This document shows, one piece after another, positions 23,151 to 35,686 of a stretch of 64,000 nt of DNA. Source of the stretch: Steinernema hermaphroditum. Its lineage: Eukaryota; Nematoda; Chromadorea; Rhabditida; Steinernematidae. A program made the translations under genes and the position numbers. The stretch is from the NCBI GenBank assembly GCA_030435675.1, contig CM059621.1, positions 12,648,001-12,712,000 of the forward strand. The letters are read 5' to 3'. Position 1 is the first letter of the stretch; each line of letters opens with the position of its first letter. The notes below the pieces were generated by a model. That model had not been told where the DNA came from. It searched no databases and was given only the letters and a program-made list of their open reading frames with translations.

Positions 23151-26100
23151 ATAGTGCAATCGTATGACAGGTTGATGACATGTTGGGGATGAATTAGTCG
23201 GATATATTTTTATTGCCCCAACTTAGAATAAGCTGAATAAAAATCGCAATACAAATATTTTCTGTATTTCTTTTATGAAGTTCCATCTTTTTTTTCTTCA
23301 AAAAATCTATTGGCTTAATGAAAATAAAAGATGTAATGACAGATTTTATGATTACATATCCCGGTTAGTTACTTGAGTGTTGACCAAATTCAACGGGGTA
23401 CTTTCTTCCGAGGGTTGTGGAAAACTTAAAATTCTTCGAATATGGAATTGAACATTCGATTTGAAGGTCACATGCATTTTTTTTGAGATTGTGAGACGCC
23501 TATATATGCACAAAAAATCATCTTCTGTCTCCGGCTGGAAACGGTATCCGAACAGAGCGATCAGCGGTTCCATCATTCATCTCTGGGGGCACAAATGAAA
23601 GGTCCCCTTTTAAGGGTAAAGCCCCGCTAAGGCCGGAGGTTTTCAAACTCGGAGTAATTAAAATTGCGCATAGGAAAAAACATGCGGAGTTTCTTTGTTT
23701 CTTTGCCGGCCTTTATCGCGGGAACTGTGCTTCTGTTCTCTCTTTTTTCTTTCTACTAATGGCTCTTTCACAAGGTGCCCTTACCGGCGCCGTCACCGTC
23801 TTGCATGTGAACAGCCGCCGGCGCCGTCACCGTCGCCGTCACCGTCACCGGCACCGTTTTGTGTTCACGTTGCCACCGGCGCCGGCGCCGGCGCCTTTTC
23901 ACATACAAGACGGTGCCGGTGACGGTGACGGTGACGGCGCCGCGTTCGGTGACTTTTGAACTAACAAATCCAAACGCTTCGGAACACCCCTTCCTCAAAT
24001 GCGTCAATCAAATCAAACAAATTGAATGTAACCAAGTATTGTCAGCTGGTATTTGCTTGCACCCCTTGAAGTACGACTTTTGTGTTTGACGTTCATCATA
24101 TAATTGTTTCCGCAGTAATTATTTTTATTCAATTGATGACTGAAAGTACACTTATTTTCACTTACACTTATATTCAAAGAATACAACAATTCTTATTTGG
24201 CGGCAAGTATCTCCAACCGAGATACTTCCGCTTTCTTGACACTTAATGCAATCCGGACACGAAAGTGCATTAACGTGCAGTTCCGTTCCCGAGCATCAAG
24301 AATCGGCGCTCATTCCGCGTCGACGTGTTTTGCAAACGTTTTTAGCGGATTGCGGAGCGGGGTTTACACAGTTCAGTCGCCAGGGCGATCAACTGAGCCT
24401 GTTTTTGTTGTGCGATCGATTGACAGTCCGTCGGCGGCGTTTTGTCGGTTCCGGTGATAAGCAGTCGATGGGCTGAAGCGGCTCTTTGTTTCTCTTTGTT
24501 GCGCTCTGTGTCGCCAGCCCCTCCGTATTACTGCAAACTCTCATTAAGGTCTGTTTTGTTGAGAGGCTCAAGGATACCGATGTGAATTCCGTGGTTTTCA
24601 AATAACTGTTTGGGAAAAAGACGAAGAAAACATTGACTAGTGTTTCCAAAAGATGCATTCAAGTATGTAAGCAACGTCTTGTGGTTTGGTTGTTTTAACT
24701 CGTTACGATGCGGACGAAATTTTGTTCCCCTCCTATAAATGCATTCGATTTATTCAAAATCTACGAAGCCCTAACAAGAATTGATTAGTTGCATTTCCTT
24801 TTCCGGCGTTTATTATCGCAGATCCTATAGATATTGATGCTTTTCAACAAGCTTCTGTATAGTTCGACTATTTTATCTACGCGTTATTTTGAGCTTGTCT
24901 TCCCCTTGGATATTCTGTCTGCGTCTCAACGGTCAACCAGGTCGATTCTCATCACCGGAGTGGCTAGGCTTCGGCTTCGAAATTTTGGCGCAAGGAAGTT
25001 GTGGCTATCTTCTCAGCGACTCTACGGCTTCGTCGACGTGTTCTCGGGTGTTCGCAAAAATAGTTAATTGAATACATACGTGGAGGTAATATGCATTATA
25101 TATTATAAGTGCCTATATTGTGTGAAGTAGGGAAGCATTGCTTTCAAATCTGAAGAGCGGCAAACCCAATGACTCTTTACTTCAAGCGACAGCAGTCTTC
25201 ATAAGATTTTTTATATGTTTGAAAAACAGTGATACAGTAATTTTTCGGACATTTTTTACTATTTTTGTTGCTTGTAAATAGTGCAAAAGTCGGCAACATT
25301 TCATCAGAAAAGCCTCGATAGATGTTCACCCATAACATGGCTTCGAAACGCATCAACACTACCTCATAACAAAACTGTGATCTTCAGCATGTTTTATTCA
25401 GATAGAACTCTATTACTTCCGCTTTTTTCTATAAAGTTCATTCGCCTTAAAAAGGTGGGCAAGAGGTACAAATTCTAACCAATGTTTTCCTACAAAATTG
25501 TGTCCTTCCCAATCAAAACATAACACCTCTTCATTCATTTTTCCATTAAGCATATCAAGTCACACCGAACAGAAGCGGATTGGACTTCTAATCTCGATGT
25601 AATCGTCTAACGAGTTCGTAAAACGACGACCACGAGGCCGTCGTCTGTCAGCGCTTTTCTTCTGTTTGCGCTGCGGTTCGTCGAAATCCGATGAAACATT
25701 GCGTCCTCGTCGATGAGTAATCGCTTCTCTTTCCAATGAGGCCAAATAAAAGCGCGTCTCCACTTTGTTTCTTCCCCTTCCACATCATTAATCTCTCATT
25801 TTCTTTCGATTCTCATGATCACCTCTGGGCGCCGCCGATCTTCGGAAGCACCGCCGAAGGAATGCAAGGTTACGCGCCAAAGTGCCCTTGCCGACAAGAA
25901 CGAATTTGATTCCATTAGTCAGTCATACTATAGCGAAGCTTTATTAAATTACATTTTGCCCTTTTGGCTTATTGTACCCTTGGTCGAAGAAGAGCCATCC
26001 GGAGCCTCGTAAAGCCTCAAAAAAGCCCCCGAGAGCGTGTTCGTCGTGGCAAGACGCGGCGCCGGAGTTCATTTCGGCAACACATATCACATGTCATCCA

Positions 26101-28261
26101 ATTAATCCGGCGCCGTCGTCCGGATGGCCCATGGACACATCTGCCTGGTCCCCGGCTCCTTCCGTCCCACCCTTCGTTCGCGCCTTGTAGGCCGGCGCGG
26201 CAAGCGACCGTCAGCGTGCGAAGGTCAATCGATAGGCGCGCATTTCAGGACTGCACTTCTGCATATTCCGAACTCATATGAACCGAAAACCGAAAACGCG
26301 TCGTCATTGTTGTCGCCGCCAATTTTCTCGCCTCCGACGCCACCGTCTTCTCCCATAGTCGTCGTCATCGTCGTCGACGGCTCCACCGCCGGTAGCCGAC
26401 GGCTTCGCTAATTATGTTTGCTCAAGGCGGGTGTCGGTGCTCCTAAGCCTCCTCCGCGACGATTCATAATCGGGCGCTGACCCCTCGCGAGATCACTGCA
26501 GCTGCCTGGAAAGTCGGCGCTATTTTAGGCGGGCGCCTCCTACGTCCAGCTTAGGAGCTGAATACGTAAGCGCCTAACTGACGTCGCCGGAATAGAAGCA
26601 GATGCCCATAATTGCGTTTTGCGAAACGTGCGAAAAACGTTTTCCCATCGCAGAACACGTTTTTGAGAGAGCCGCGAAGGAGGCCAGCTTAATTCCGTCG
26701 GGATTCGGGAAGCGCTTTGTCCTCCTCCCCCGTTTAATGGGCAGTCCTCGCTAATCAGTTTGCAGAAGTGGATCGAGAATTAATCTACCGCCCGAAATTC
26801 AATTTATGATCGTCGCCGATGGCGTCGGTGACGCGCGAAACTTTCAACGCTGTGGGAATGGGATTAGAGCACGCGGTAGCCACCTGGATTGATCGGGACC
26901 GCCAGGTTCCCATGTTATGCCTCCCGGGGCCCTTTCTTTCACGCGAACAACTAATTTCACGGGAGAACAATTCTGAATCGCTACAATTTTCTGTCATAAT
27001 CGGTTGCCTGGAAACAGCCTGGATCCTCTAATTGTAGAGCCAATTATCGACGGTTAACATCAAAGCCATTATTTCGCTGAAGTACATTTCTACTGTATTC
27101 CAAGAATATTGCGCTCATTTACTGACATTATTTCCGAGTCTATCGAGTCTACGATGGAGACAGACAGTCTATCCAGAGTGCATCGGAAGCAAAGTGAGTT
27201 TTGGACCGATCTATCACCGGAGCTCTTTTGAAATGATGTGACTGTCTCAAAAATCACTTTGTCTGACACACTCTGTGCAGACATCACATTAGCCATTTGA
27301 GACGTCTAACGTTTTACTATTTCCACATCTTTTGGCTGCAAAAATCGCGTTTTTCCTTCAGTAAAGTAATCAAGTGTTAACTTTTGGCCTCCTTTGTGAA
27401 TTCTCTCATTTCTTAGGTTTTTTTTTTCTTTTCTTAGCCTTATCAAGGAGGTGGGACGTTCCCATAATTACGGACTGGGAAAGTCTCTGCACTGTCTTTC
27501 TCTCTCACAACACTCACAGTCACCGTCGGTCTTCAAGAGGCCGTGACTATTGAAACCGCCGTTTTCTTTCGTACTAAACGAGCCATTCTCTGAAAGGACA
27601 AAAAAGGTCTTTTCTCCCTTTTTGTGACTATTCCTTACGAATTGTAATCCGCTGAATACAATCTATTGAATTCGCCGATCACGAACATTCCTTGCTACAC
27701 AGATCGCGAGCATCGCGTGCACTTCGAACGACACGGAGCTTTTTAGAACGGAAGCAAAACACATTTCCCATGGGTGCACCCCTGAGCCCCGGTTGACCTT
27801 CGGAGACCTTTGGGAAAAAGCTGTGCGGTGAGATTTGTGGCAAAACAACTGTTGGCGCGGCGCCAAACGAACCCTTCGCCGAAACGAGTGGGAAATCGGA
27901 CTAGTTCGCGCCCCACGGTACAACCGTCCTCTCGCTTGTTTACATTCCCGGCGCCATCTCCATCTCCTCAGGCGTCGTCTTCTCGTCTGCACGCCGTTTC
28001 CGCCCTCGTCCCCCGTTTGGCAATATGCCGACTGGACCGCCAAACTGACAATTCCACCGCCACCGCCGCCCTCGCACGCCTCCTCCCTGGCAAAAGAGGC
28101 CCGTGCACCCCTAACAGACGCCCGATGACCATCGGTCTCTCTCGTGGAGAACCTCGTTCGTGCTTCACCCCGGGGACCGCGAATCTCCGCCATGGCGATC
28201 TTCGACCTCATCCTCTGTCCTCGTTTCAGACTCGTCATCTATTCTCCTCAAGAAGCTTCTC
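23151..28261. other. 5.1-kb gene-poor region upstream of arrestin
   Basis: No gene could be supported. The right part is GC-rich with many open frames on both strands that overlap each other, as expected by chance. It contains the palindromic array at 23783-23945. The arrestin promoter must lie near its right end. Confidence 0.4.
23783..23945. repeat. GC-rich palindromic hexanucleotide array
   Basis: Left arm 23820-23857 and right arm 23910-23941 are complementary over 32 bases, apart from one extra hexamer on the left. Both are built from GTCACC/GGTGAC units ending in GGCGCC. The 52-base loop contains repeated GGCGCC. A further unit to the left, near 23797-23825, is an inverted relative of the loop (CTTGCATGTGAACAG against CTTGTATGTGAAAAG read in reverse). 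It could form a strong hairpin. Confidence 0.85.
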
Positions 28262-31222
28262 ATGGGTGATGCCGAAGAACGGCGCATGCAGCAGCAGATC
28301 GGAACGCGGTAAGTGGATTTTCTAGTCCCTCCAAACTCAATCAGCACGCGTTATGACGTGTTTATTTTGAGCTATATTCCCGCGTCCTACACCTCAAATG
28401 TCCCTGTTCAGAGTGTTCAAGAAGACGAGCCCCAATGGCAAAATCACAACCTATCTCGGTAAACGGGATTTCATCGATCGAGGCGACAGGGTGGACCTCA
28501 TCGACGGCATGGTCCTGATCGACGAAGAGTACCTCAAGTCCAATCGACGGGTTACTGCTCATCTGTTGGCGGCGTTCCGCTACGGTCGCGAAGATCTGGA
28601 CGTTCTGGGCCTCACCTTCCGCAAAGATCTGATCACCCAGACCTATCAGGTGCGTCTTCTTCAGGTTTCCAGAGAGGATCTGAAATGGACTTCAGTCTGT
28701 CGTAGAGAAACTCTACCCTCTTTTCAGGTGTATCCCCGAGATCCATTGCAACAAGAACGGCCTCTCACAAGACTCCAAGAACGCCTGAAGAAGAAACTTG
28801 GCGACAACGCCTTCCCCTTCTGGTTCGAGATCCCCGCGAAAAGTGCCTCTTCCGTGACCCTTCAGGTGAGCCTCCACCCTGTCCCTGCCCCACCTCGTCA
28901 TTGCTCTTCAGCCCGCTCCGGGAGACACCGGTAAACCGTGCGGCGTGGACTACGAACTGAAGACGCTCGTATCGACGTCAGATAGCAACTCGGGCGTCGA
29001 GAAGGCGAAGAAACAGTAAGTAATTGCGGGGGTGAGGGTGACTGTCCGCGAAATGGGGCCACTTTAGGGGAGCGCTGGGGTCTTTAGTCGCCTAGAGTGC
29101 GGAGAGTCGGAAGTCGCGGCGCGTTAATGTCACATAAAATGCAATTAGCAGAAACGGGACCGTTCGGTAATTTTAAATTAAGTTGGATCCGATGACATTT
29201 AGTCATGCAAGACCCGGATATATGGATACAAATGGCCGAAGAACGCGGACTTCGCCGTTCCAAAAAGCGGAAAGAGCAAAAGTCGATTTATTATGTGCAT
29301 GCTCGAGAACTCAAGTATGCCTGGGCGCGGAGGAAGTAGTTTATGGGTGCATGTCGAATGCAACATTCCGCGAATAAGGAAATTGGGAAAGACACGTAGA
29401 CCTGAAATGGAGGGCCGCTCGGCGCTGATCGATTGCCTGGCAACTCGCTATTTGTCACTTCCTATTTTTCCAGTCCGATTAATCGAATGAAGTGCGGATA
29501 TAAGCATCTCGCCAGGGGCCTTTTTGGTCTATTTGTGAAGAGCTGCTTGGAAGTTCAGCATTACGTTGATTTAAAACGGCATTCAAATACGGGGATCACA
29601 AAAAGCATCATTCCCAATAGATAGACCCTCCAATGTCTGTCAGACAAACAAGGCAGACAACGTCAGTAGGAAACCGACCGATTTCAGACAGATCCACTTG
29701 GCAAAATGATTGTCATCGTTTGCAGTGTTTGTCTGCCAGACACTGAAGCGTCTGTCCCTGAGGTGCAGTTTTGCAAAACTCTACAGAAGCTCACTTTTCA
29801 TAGGGTGATTTCTGACAGCACACTTATCTCTATTACCTACCTCTCTCTGCACATCCGATCCATATCGAATTAAACTAGCTAGACTTGCATGCTTTAAGTG
29901 TATTAACTCAGGCCCTAGTTAACCATGCTTCTTTTACTAGCATCGCACCTTCGGCGACTCTAACACACGCATGGTCACAAAGGTCAGGAAACCGTTTTAA
30001 AGGGTGCATACAGATAGTCTGATGATCCTCAACAACAAAATGCGTTTAGCAGCCAAGTTCGACTCGCGATCAGGAAGCTCACCTACGCCCCGTGGGTGAA
30101 CCGACCTCAGCCTACGGTGGAGGCGTGCAAGGAGTTCATGATGAGCCAGGGTCTTCTTCACCTGGAGGCGTCTCTCGACAAGGAGGTTCGCACAGCACTT
30201 CAATTTCTATATGTAGAGGTCGAGATGTTTAGATGTACTACCACGGAGAGTCAGTGGCGGTGAACGTGCATATCCAGAACAACAGCAATAAGACGGTAAA
30301 AAAGATCAAAGTGTCGATCATCCAGATCGCCGACATCTGTCTTTTCACAACGGCTACCTACACGTGCGAAGTCGCGAGGCAGGAGTCCACGTAAGTCTCT
30401 CCATTCCTGGCACCCCCTAAGAGATTCTTTAGCGAGGGGTTCCCGGTGGGAGCTGGAGGGACACTGTCCAAAGTGTACATGATGTGTCCTCTGCTGGATA
30501 ACAACAAGGATAAACGCGGCTTGGCCCTAGACGGACAGCTGAAACACGAGGACACAAATCTCGCGTCGACGACGATGTGAGTCCTCTTCTAGAGAACCCT
30601 CGATATCGCCTTCCTTCTCTTCAGATTGACACCGGAAGTATCCAAAGAAACACTCGGAATCGTCGTCTTTTACAAAGTGAAGATCAGGTTGAGCATAGCT
30701 GGCGCGTTAGGAGGCGAACTCACCGCCGAAATGCCCTTCACTCTGACCCACGCGAAACCCCCAGAGACGCCAGAGCCACGAAAGAGCATAGCGGTAGGCT
30801 GGAGCGAGCGGAAAGAGACTGACGATTGGGACTTTCAGGAAATTCCACCGGATCCGAAACCGGTAAAAGACGACGAAGAGGATCTTATTAAGCTTGATGA
30901 TGTGTAAGTGCTGTTCATTAATTTAGTTAGTTATTATTAAGGCAGGTCTCCATAGAAGAGAAGTCGCCTGATGGATAAAGGATAACAAAAGAGAGAATTT
31001 TCTAATCATTCTATCAAAACAATAAGGGTCAGAACCTATCCTTGTGTGTACCATTGATCACAATAGCTAAACAGTTGACAGTTAACCTACAGTACCTCTA
31101 TCCATTCTAGGATCGATACTACGGGTGTTATAATCGACGACGACGATATCATTTTCGAGGACTTTGCGAGGTTACGACTGAAAGGAAACGAAACCGACGA
31201 TCTCAACAACGAACACTCGTAA
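28262..31222 (+). CDS. arr-1: beta-arrestin
   Basis: Adaptor that binds phosphorylated G-protein-coupled receptors and links them to clathrin and AP2. Nine exons (28262-28308, 28412-28649, 28728-28865, 28912-29015, 30050-30185, 30233-30390, 30433-30576, 30625-30903, 31111-31222) give 451 residues, close to the usual length. Residues 15-95 contain the near-invariant [21 protein letters not shown] block, here [17 protein letters not shown]. The C-tail has a clathrin box LIKLD (409-413) and the AP2-binding segment [13 protein letters not shown] with F430, F433 and R437. A trans-splice-like acceptor CGTTTCAG lies about 33 bases before the start. The 1-kb intron 4 hosts a foldback element at 29634. 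Confidence 0.96.
29634..29742. mobile_element. MITE-like foldback element, copy 2, inside an arrestin intron
   Basis: The 16-base left end TGTCTGTCAGACAAAC is complementary to the right end GTTTGTCTGCCAGACA with one mismatch. Between them lies GGAAACCGACCGATTTCA, shared with the copy at 3884. At 109 bases it can only be a non-autonomous element. It sits in arrestin intron 4 without touching splice sites. Confidence 0.6.
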
Positions 31223-31611
31223 CCACAGCGCCTTCTCTGCCCCCTTCTTCCCCAATCTGACTCTTTTTTGTACATTTCGTCGCAGTGGGACGCTCTTCGT
31301 CCGACTAATCTTTCACTTGAAGCTCACACGAATCCCTGTAGATGAGTGGCTTGCCAGTGTCCCTTCTGATCCTTCTTCTCTGTTTCTCACCATCTCGCCG
31401 TTGACAGTCGCGTCACAGATTCTATTTATAACTGTGTTATATGTACTTACGTCTCTAAAAGCACATGGACATAGGATTGATTATTCTGGGACATTGCGAT
31501 GGCTAACTTTGGGCCGAGTGCCCGACAACGTCAGGAGAGGGGCAGTCGGGCAGAAGTCCGTTTCGGAGTAGTCGGGCTGGTTAGGAAGTGGATGCGAAGT
31601 TGGCGTCTGTT
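31223..31611. other. intergenic spacer after arrestin
   Basis: Contains the arrestin 3' UTR and the upstream region of the next gene, including a possible trans-splice acceptor GGTTAG just before 31595. No other feature is seen. Confidence 0.4.
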
Positions 31612-33134
31612 ATGGATCCGTACGGCGCGTTGCTGAAGTGCTCCCAAATCGCGTCGGGGAAAGCGGCCGATGATGGAGGAGATGGAGAGTTTCAGGTAGG
31701 ATATAAACCGATCAAGCTTACGTTTGTGGTGATGTTGATGTATTTCTGCATGGATCGTTTTATAATGTAGTCTTGCACGTACTTTTGGAGAGAAATGAGG
31801 GTCATGTAGACCTGATTGGTGGATTCTTATGACATCGGCCAATTTCATTGTCTATCAATAGCCTTTTAAAAAATAGGGGAAATCGTTGGACACGACCAGC
31901 TCTGAGTGTTCAAAAATGTCTCAAAAAGTTAACCCTTCTGTAAATTTCAAAAAACGTTTAGGAGTTCCGGAACACGCTCAAAAATCTATCCGGCGAAAAC
32001 AAATTCGAAGTGCCCAGAGATGGTCGCTTCGCCTTGGATCGAACACAGTCTCCACTGTTAGCCACCTGCCGCGACGTCGAGCAGTACATGTTCCAGAGAG
32101 TCCCCCAGGAGCTCCTGGATGAGCTGAAATCATGGGTGAATCCCGACTGGGCGCTCTGGAGACAGCAGATGGAGATGAGGTGGTGACGCACTTTCGGTTT
32201 GGTGCTAACATTGACTTTAGAAAGGCTTATCTCAAAGGAAAATTCCAACAAGCGGCGCTGAGATTCATGAGAAAGCCGATCATGCTGAAGGGCGTCAAGA
32301 AGGTGAAGGACCCATTCCTGTTCTACGTCACTCAGAATCCCGAAAAGGAATCGGCCCCTGTACAGAAACTGAAACCGAAAAAGAAGAACAAGTACGGTAG
32401 GATGTTTCAAGCGGCGGCCAAACGACTCATCGTCGAGAGAAAGCTGGCGAATCCGAATGCCGATCCCTGGGATGTCTTCTTCTACAAATCGATGAAGGTG
32501 GACGCCGATGACGTGACCTTCAAGATCGACATCGACAAGAGTACGGTAGCTGGTCGTTGGTCGTTTATCATGAGACTTCCAGGCAAAATGGACGCTTTTC
32601 TCTTCGAGGAACAAGGTGAGGAGCCTCCAAGCCCTATCCCCGACTACGAGACGGACATCGCCTCTCTGGCGACTAACCGTTTCGATCTTCTCGCTCTCAC
32701 CCCTCCACCGCCAAGAAGATTCAGCTCCCCACCACCTGAGAAGCCACCGAAAAGAACTCCTTCGCTGCCTGCCATCCACAAACAACAAGTACTTCTGCCC
32801 CGACGACGAATTGCCTACGAACCGAAAGAGCGTCACAGTCCGAAGGGTCCTAATAGTTCGCGAAATCTAGCCACATCGCTCTTTTGCAGAATTTCGGCGA
32901 TCTCCCAACAGGCTAGAACTTCCACGATTGACTGAAGTTTCTCGCTCCAAGAGCCAGACGTCAAACGTCCGATGGAAGATCACCCGCGTACGTCACTCTC
33001 CCGATGGGAAAACCCGGCTGAATCGCCTCTTTTACCTACCCGACATCAGCCAGAAGCCGAACATTAAATTGCCCTTGGCGCTGAATGATGTCCTCCCGTC
33101 GTGGGGATTTTACGATTCACACTTTCAATTCTAA
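31612..33134 (+). CDS. unrecognised basic protein, about 390 residues
   Basis: Exons 31612-31695, 31962-32179, 32221-about 32846 and 32890-33134 chain in phase. Visible features are an acidic N-terminus, a hydrophilic central region with the basic patch LKPKKKNKYGR, a conserved-looking block NADPWDVFFYKSMKVDADDV near the middle, a Pro-rich stretch TPPPPRRFSSPPPEKPPKR, and a basic C-terminus. There is no signal peptide or membrane helix. I recognise no domain. The donor of the third exon is weak (GTCCTA at 32847; GTCCGA at 32838 also fits the phase), so the join to the last exon is the least certain part. The start lies about 17 bases after a TTAG acceptor. Confidence 0.6.
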
Positions 33135-33345
33135 CAACATAACCTTTATCTTCGAGAGAATGTGATTAGTGGATGTTCACTAGCTGATTTTCGATCACGT
33201 CAATCAGTCATAATTGGATAATAATACAAGATGAACGGTTCAAGAAGGCATCTTTTCCTGGAAACGTAGCTTTTGTAAGAAATGACAATCCACAGGTTAA
33301 AATCTTTAATTTCAAAGCAAATATGTTACATCAACATCATCATCA

Positions 33346-35686
33346 TCACTGGGCAAGAGCGTAGAGGAAGGAAGCGAGGAGAACGGCGCCCGAAATATAG
33401 GCGGCGTTCGAGTTTTTGGTGGTAGTCACCGGCCCCTTCGTGGTGGTGGTGGTGGTCTTGCTGTTCACGTGGGAAGTGGTTTTGTCACTCGGATTGACAG
33501 GAGACGTAGTTGTGGTTGTGGTGGTGGTTGTGGTGGTGGTGGTGGTCGTAGTTGTGGTGCTGCTACTGGATGTTCCCACATTCGCAGATGGGTCGATGAA
33601 ACTGGCAAGGTACTTTCCCATCTGGACGCGGGCCGCCTTCAAACTGGCCGAATCGTACTCATTGTCGGCCGGGTACATGTCAGAGCAGTGAGCGCCCTCT
33701 GAAAAGAAGAAGCCAGTGCCGTCAAGTGACGAGGCTCCCTACTCTCAATGGTCAGCGCGTAGACCTCGTTCTTGGTGTTGGCGTCTTTCTCCAAGAGGCC
33801 GAGATCCTTCCAAGGATCGTAGGATCCGTTGGGGAAGACGCACTTCGTTCCGTTGTAGTTCTGCGCGCCACCATACTTCTGGCGATACTTGGCCACGGAG
33901 TTCTTGACGAAGGTGATATCGAAGCTTTGGTCAAAGAGTTTTTGGCACTGGTCGACGTAGAAACTAGAAGGAGGTCGTGAGTGCCTAAGGGACTGGGCAA
34001 GGCTCCTACCTATCTGAGACGGTGTTTCCGAACATGTCACCACCTTCGAGTCCGGCGGTTGTTTGGAAATAGCCGAGAGCCGTGCAGGTGAGCCAAATCC
34101 AGCTGCGCGATTCTTCTGGAATGTGGCCAGAGGTTAAGGGGACCCACTCAAAACATAAGGGTCTATGTCAGAATGATGAAGGACGTTTTCCTATGTATTT
34201 CAAGTTGAAATTTACTTACGGACACCCGGGTTAGCATAATCTCCGCTCTGGAACGTCTCGATATACTGCGTGTAGTTGTTAGGGTTGCAGTTGTTCGCAC
34301 CACCAGTGGGGCTAAACCGATTGACCCAGCTCATGACGCCGGCCACTTGATGAATGTCGTCCATGCTCTGCTGCAGGCCGTCGACCATGTCGCACATGGC
34401 CTGGAGAGTGAGCTGGAAGTGCGCGGAACCCTGAAAGGCGTCCTTCCTATTTCTGAGGTTAGAGGCGACTGTAGCTTACGCGGTTGTCGTTGGTGTACTG
34501 GTTGATGCCCTGGAAAGTGCTGATGACGTTGGAGAAGAAAAACTGGGCGTCAAGTTCGGAGAAGTCTTTCTCCTCGGGGAAGGGATCGCAGAGACTAAAC
34601 GAGTTCGAATTGCCGGCCTTGCGCTCTCAGCACCTACTCGAAGATTTGCTCCAAAGTTTTGCGTTCGGAGGGGGAGTAGATCATGGTTTGCATCTTCTGG
34701 AAACCGCGCTTGATGGTGGCGGCGCAGGTCGAACTGACGTTCGCGATGTTCTTGGCAACATTGTCGATGTAGCCTACAACTCTCCCTCATCTAACGCGCC
34801 TCTCACGAGCAATGCTACCGTGGTAGTCGGTGGAAAGGTGGACAGCCGACGAGGTGGAGATGGCTCCGATCGTCTTTTCGACATACTTCTCGCGGAACCA
34901 GGCGGACAAGGAACCGGGATAGGAGCCTCCGAAGGTGACCCAACGGGCGGTAATGTTGCTGAAGTACTTGGCGTTCATGGCGTCGATGAATTGGGCGTAG
35001 TCTTCAAGCGCTTGCTCGATCGTGAAGTACTTCAGGTTCGCCGTGCTCTGATCACTTTAGCTATGGGTTAAAAGAGGCTCTTAGGGGGAAACTAACGGGG
35101 TCGGTCTGCTCGTACCAAAGTAGCGGTGTTCTGCCTGGAAAACGGCAGCTCCGTGCTTTTTCGCCCACTCCACCATAGTGACGTCGCCGTACACCCACTT
35201 CTCGCCGCCGTCGCCGATGGAGCTTTCGCCTCCAAGCATGAAGAAGACGAGGCCCGCAGACGCGTTGTAGTACTCGAAGTTGTATTGATAGCGCTGTAAA
35301 GAAGGGGTACGGTAGTTCATAAATGCAATAGGTCTGCTTTTATACATAGATCTAATCTCGAGAACTTTCTGTTTTCCTATATTTTCTACCAACTAAGGCC
35401 ATTTGTCCGTCCTTAGAACTGCGCTCATCTCTGATTTATTTGGATTCGCTACCTGCTCGAAAGTGTTTTTGTTGCTAGGGTCGAAATGGTCCTGCTTCTG
35501 AGTGACGGTGCCCGTGCCACACTGCTTGGCCTTCAGGCAGGGATAGTCGGCCGCCTTGGACGCGAAGTTCGCATTCCGCATGAATCCGCCCACGGGTCTT
35601 CCGAAGATCATAGAAGGGGTACGCGGCTGCCGGGCCTCCGAGAGGCCGAGGGCCAAGAGAGCCGCGAAGACGACGGCCACCTGCAT
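33346..35686 (-). CDS. secreted S28 serine peptidase (prolyl-carboxypeptidase/TSSP type) with Thr-rich C-terminal stalk
   Basis: Nine minus-strand exons (35686-35453, 35293-35093, 35047-34819, 34773-34638, 34594-34480, 34430-34220, 34115-34010, 33963-33743, 33698-33346) give 601 residues. Residues 1-18 (MQVAVVFAALLALGLSEA) are a signal peptide. The catalytic triad is clear: GGSYPG (Ser187), NGSYDPW (Asp460) and KGAHCSDM (His488), with QAEHRYFGTSRPT before it. The family cleaves peptides after proline or releases N-terminal di/tripeptides outside the cell or in lysosomes. After the peptidase domain comes a run of 18 threonines and further Thr-rich sequence, then a hydrophobic end AAYISGAVLLASFLYALAQ, which looks like a GPI-anchor signal on a glycosylated stalk. 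The start follows the acceptor CTTTTTAG by five bases. Confidence 0.92.
33491..33560. repeat. GTGGT-type microsatellite inside the peptidase gene
   Basis: On the plus strand this is a run of GTG/GTT/GTA triplets; on the coding strand it is a run of threonine codons (ACC/ACA/ACT) encoding the Thr stalk. Such a run is prone to length variation between strains. Confidence 0.85.

Noticed and set aside
23352..23576. 74-codon frame near the tRNA
   Set aside because: No conserved motif, no acceptor before its start and no neighbouring exon.
25815..28240. Several 90-190 codon open frames on both strands
   Set aside because: They overlap each other in different frames in GC-rich DNA, lack domains and do not splice into a chain.
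34640..34780. Possible frameshift in the S28 peptidase
   Set aside because: On re-reading the bases around 34740 the exon is 136 bases long and in frame; no extra base is present.
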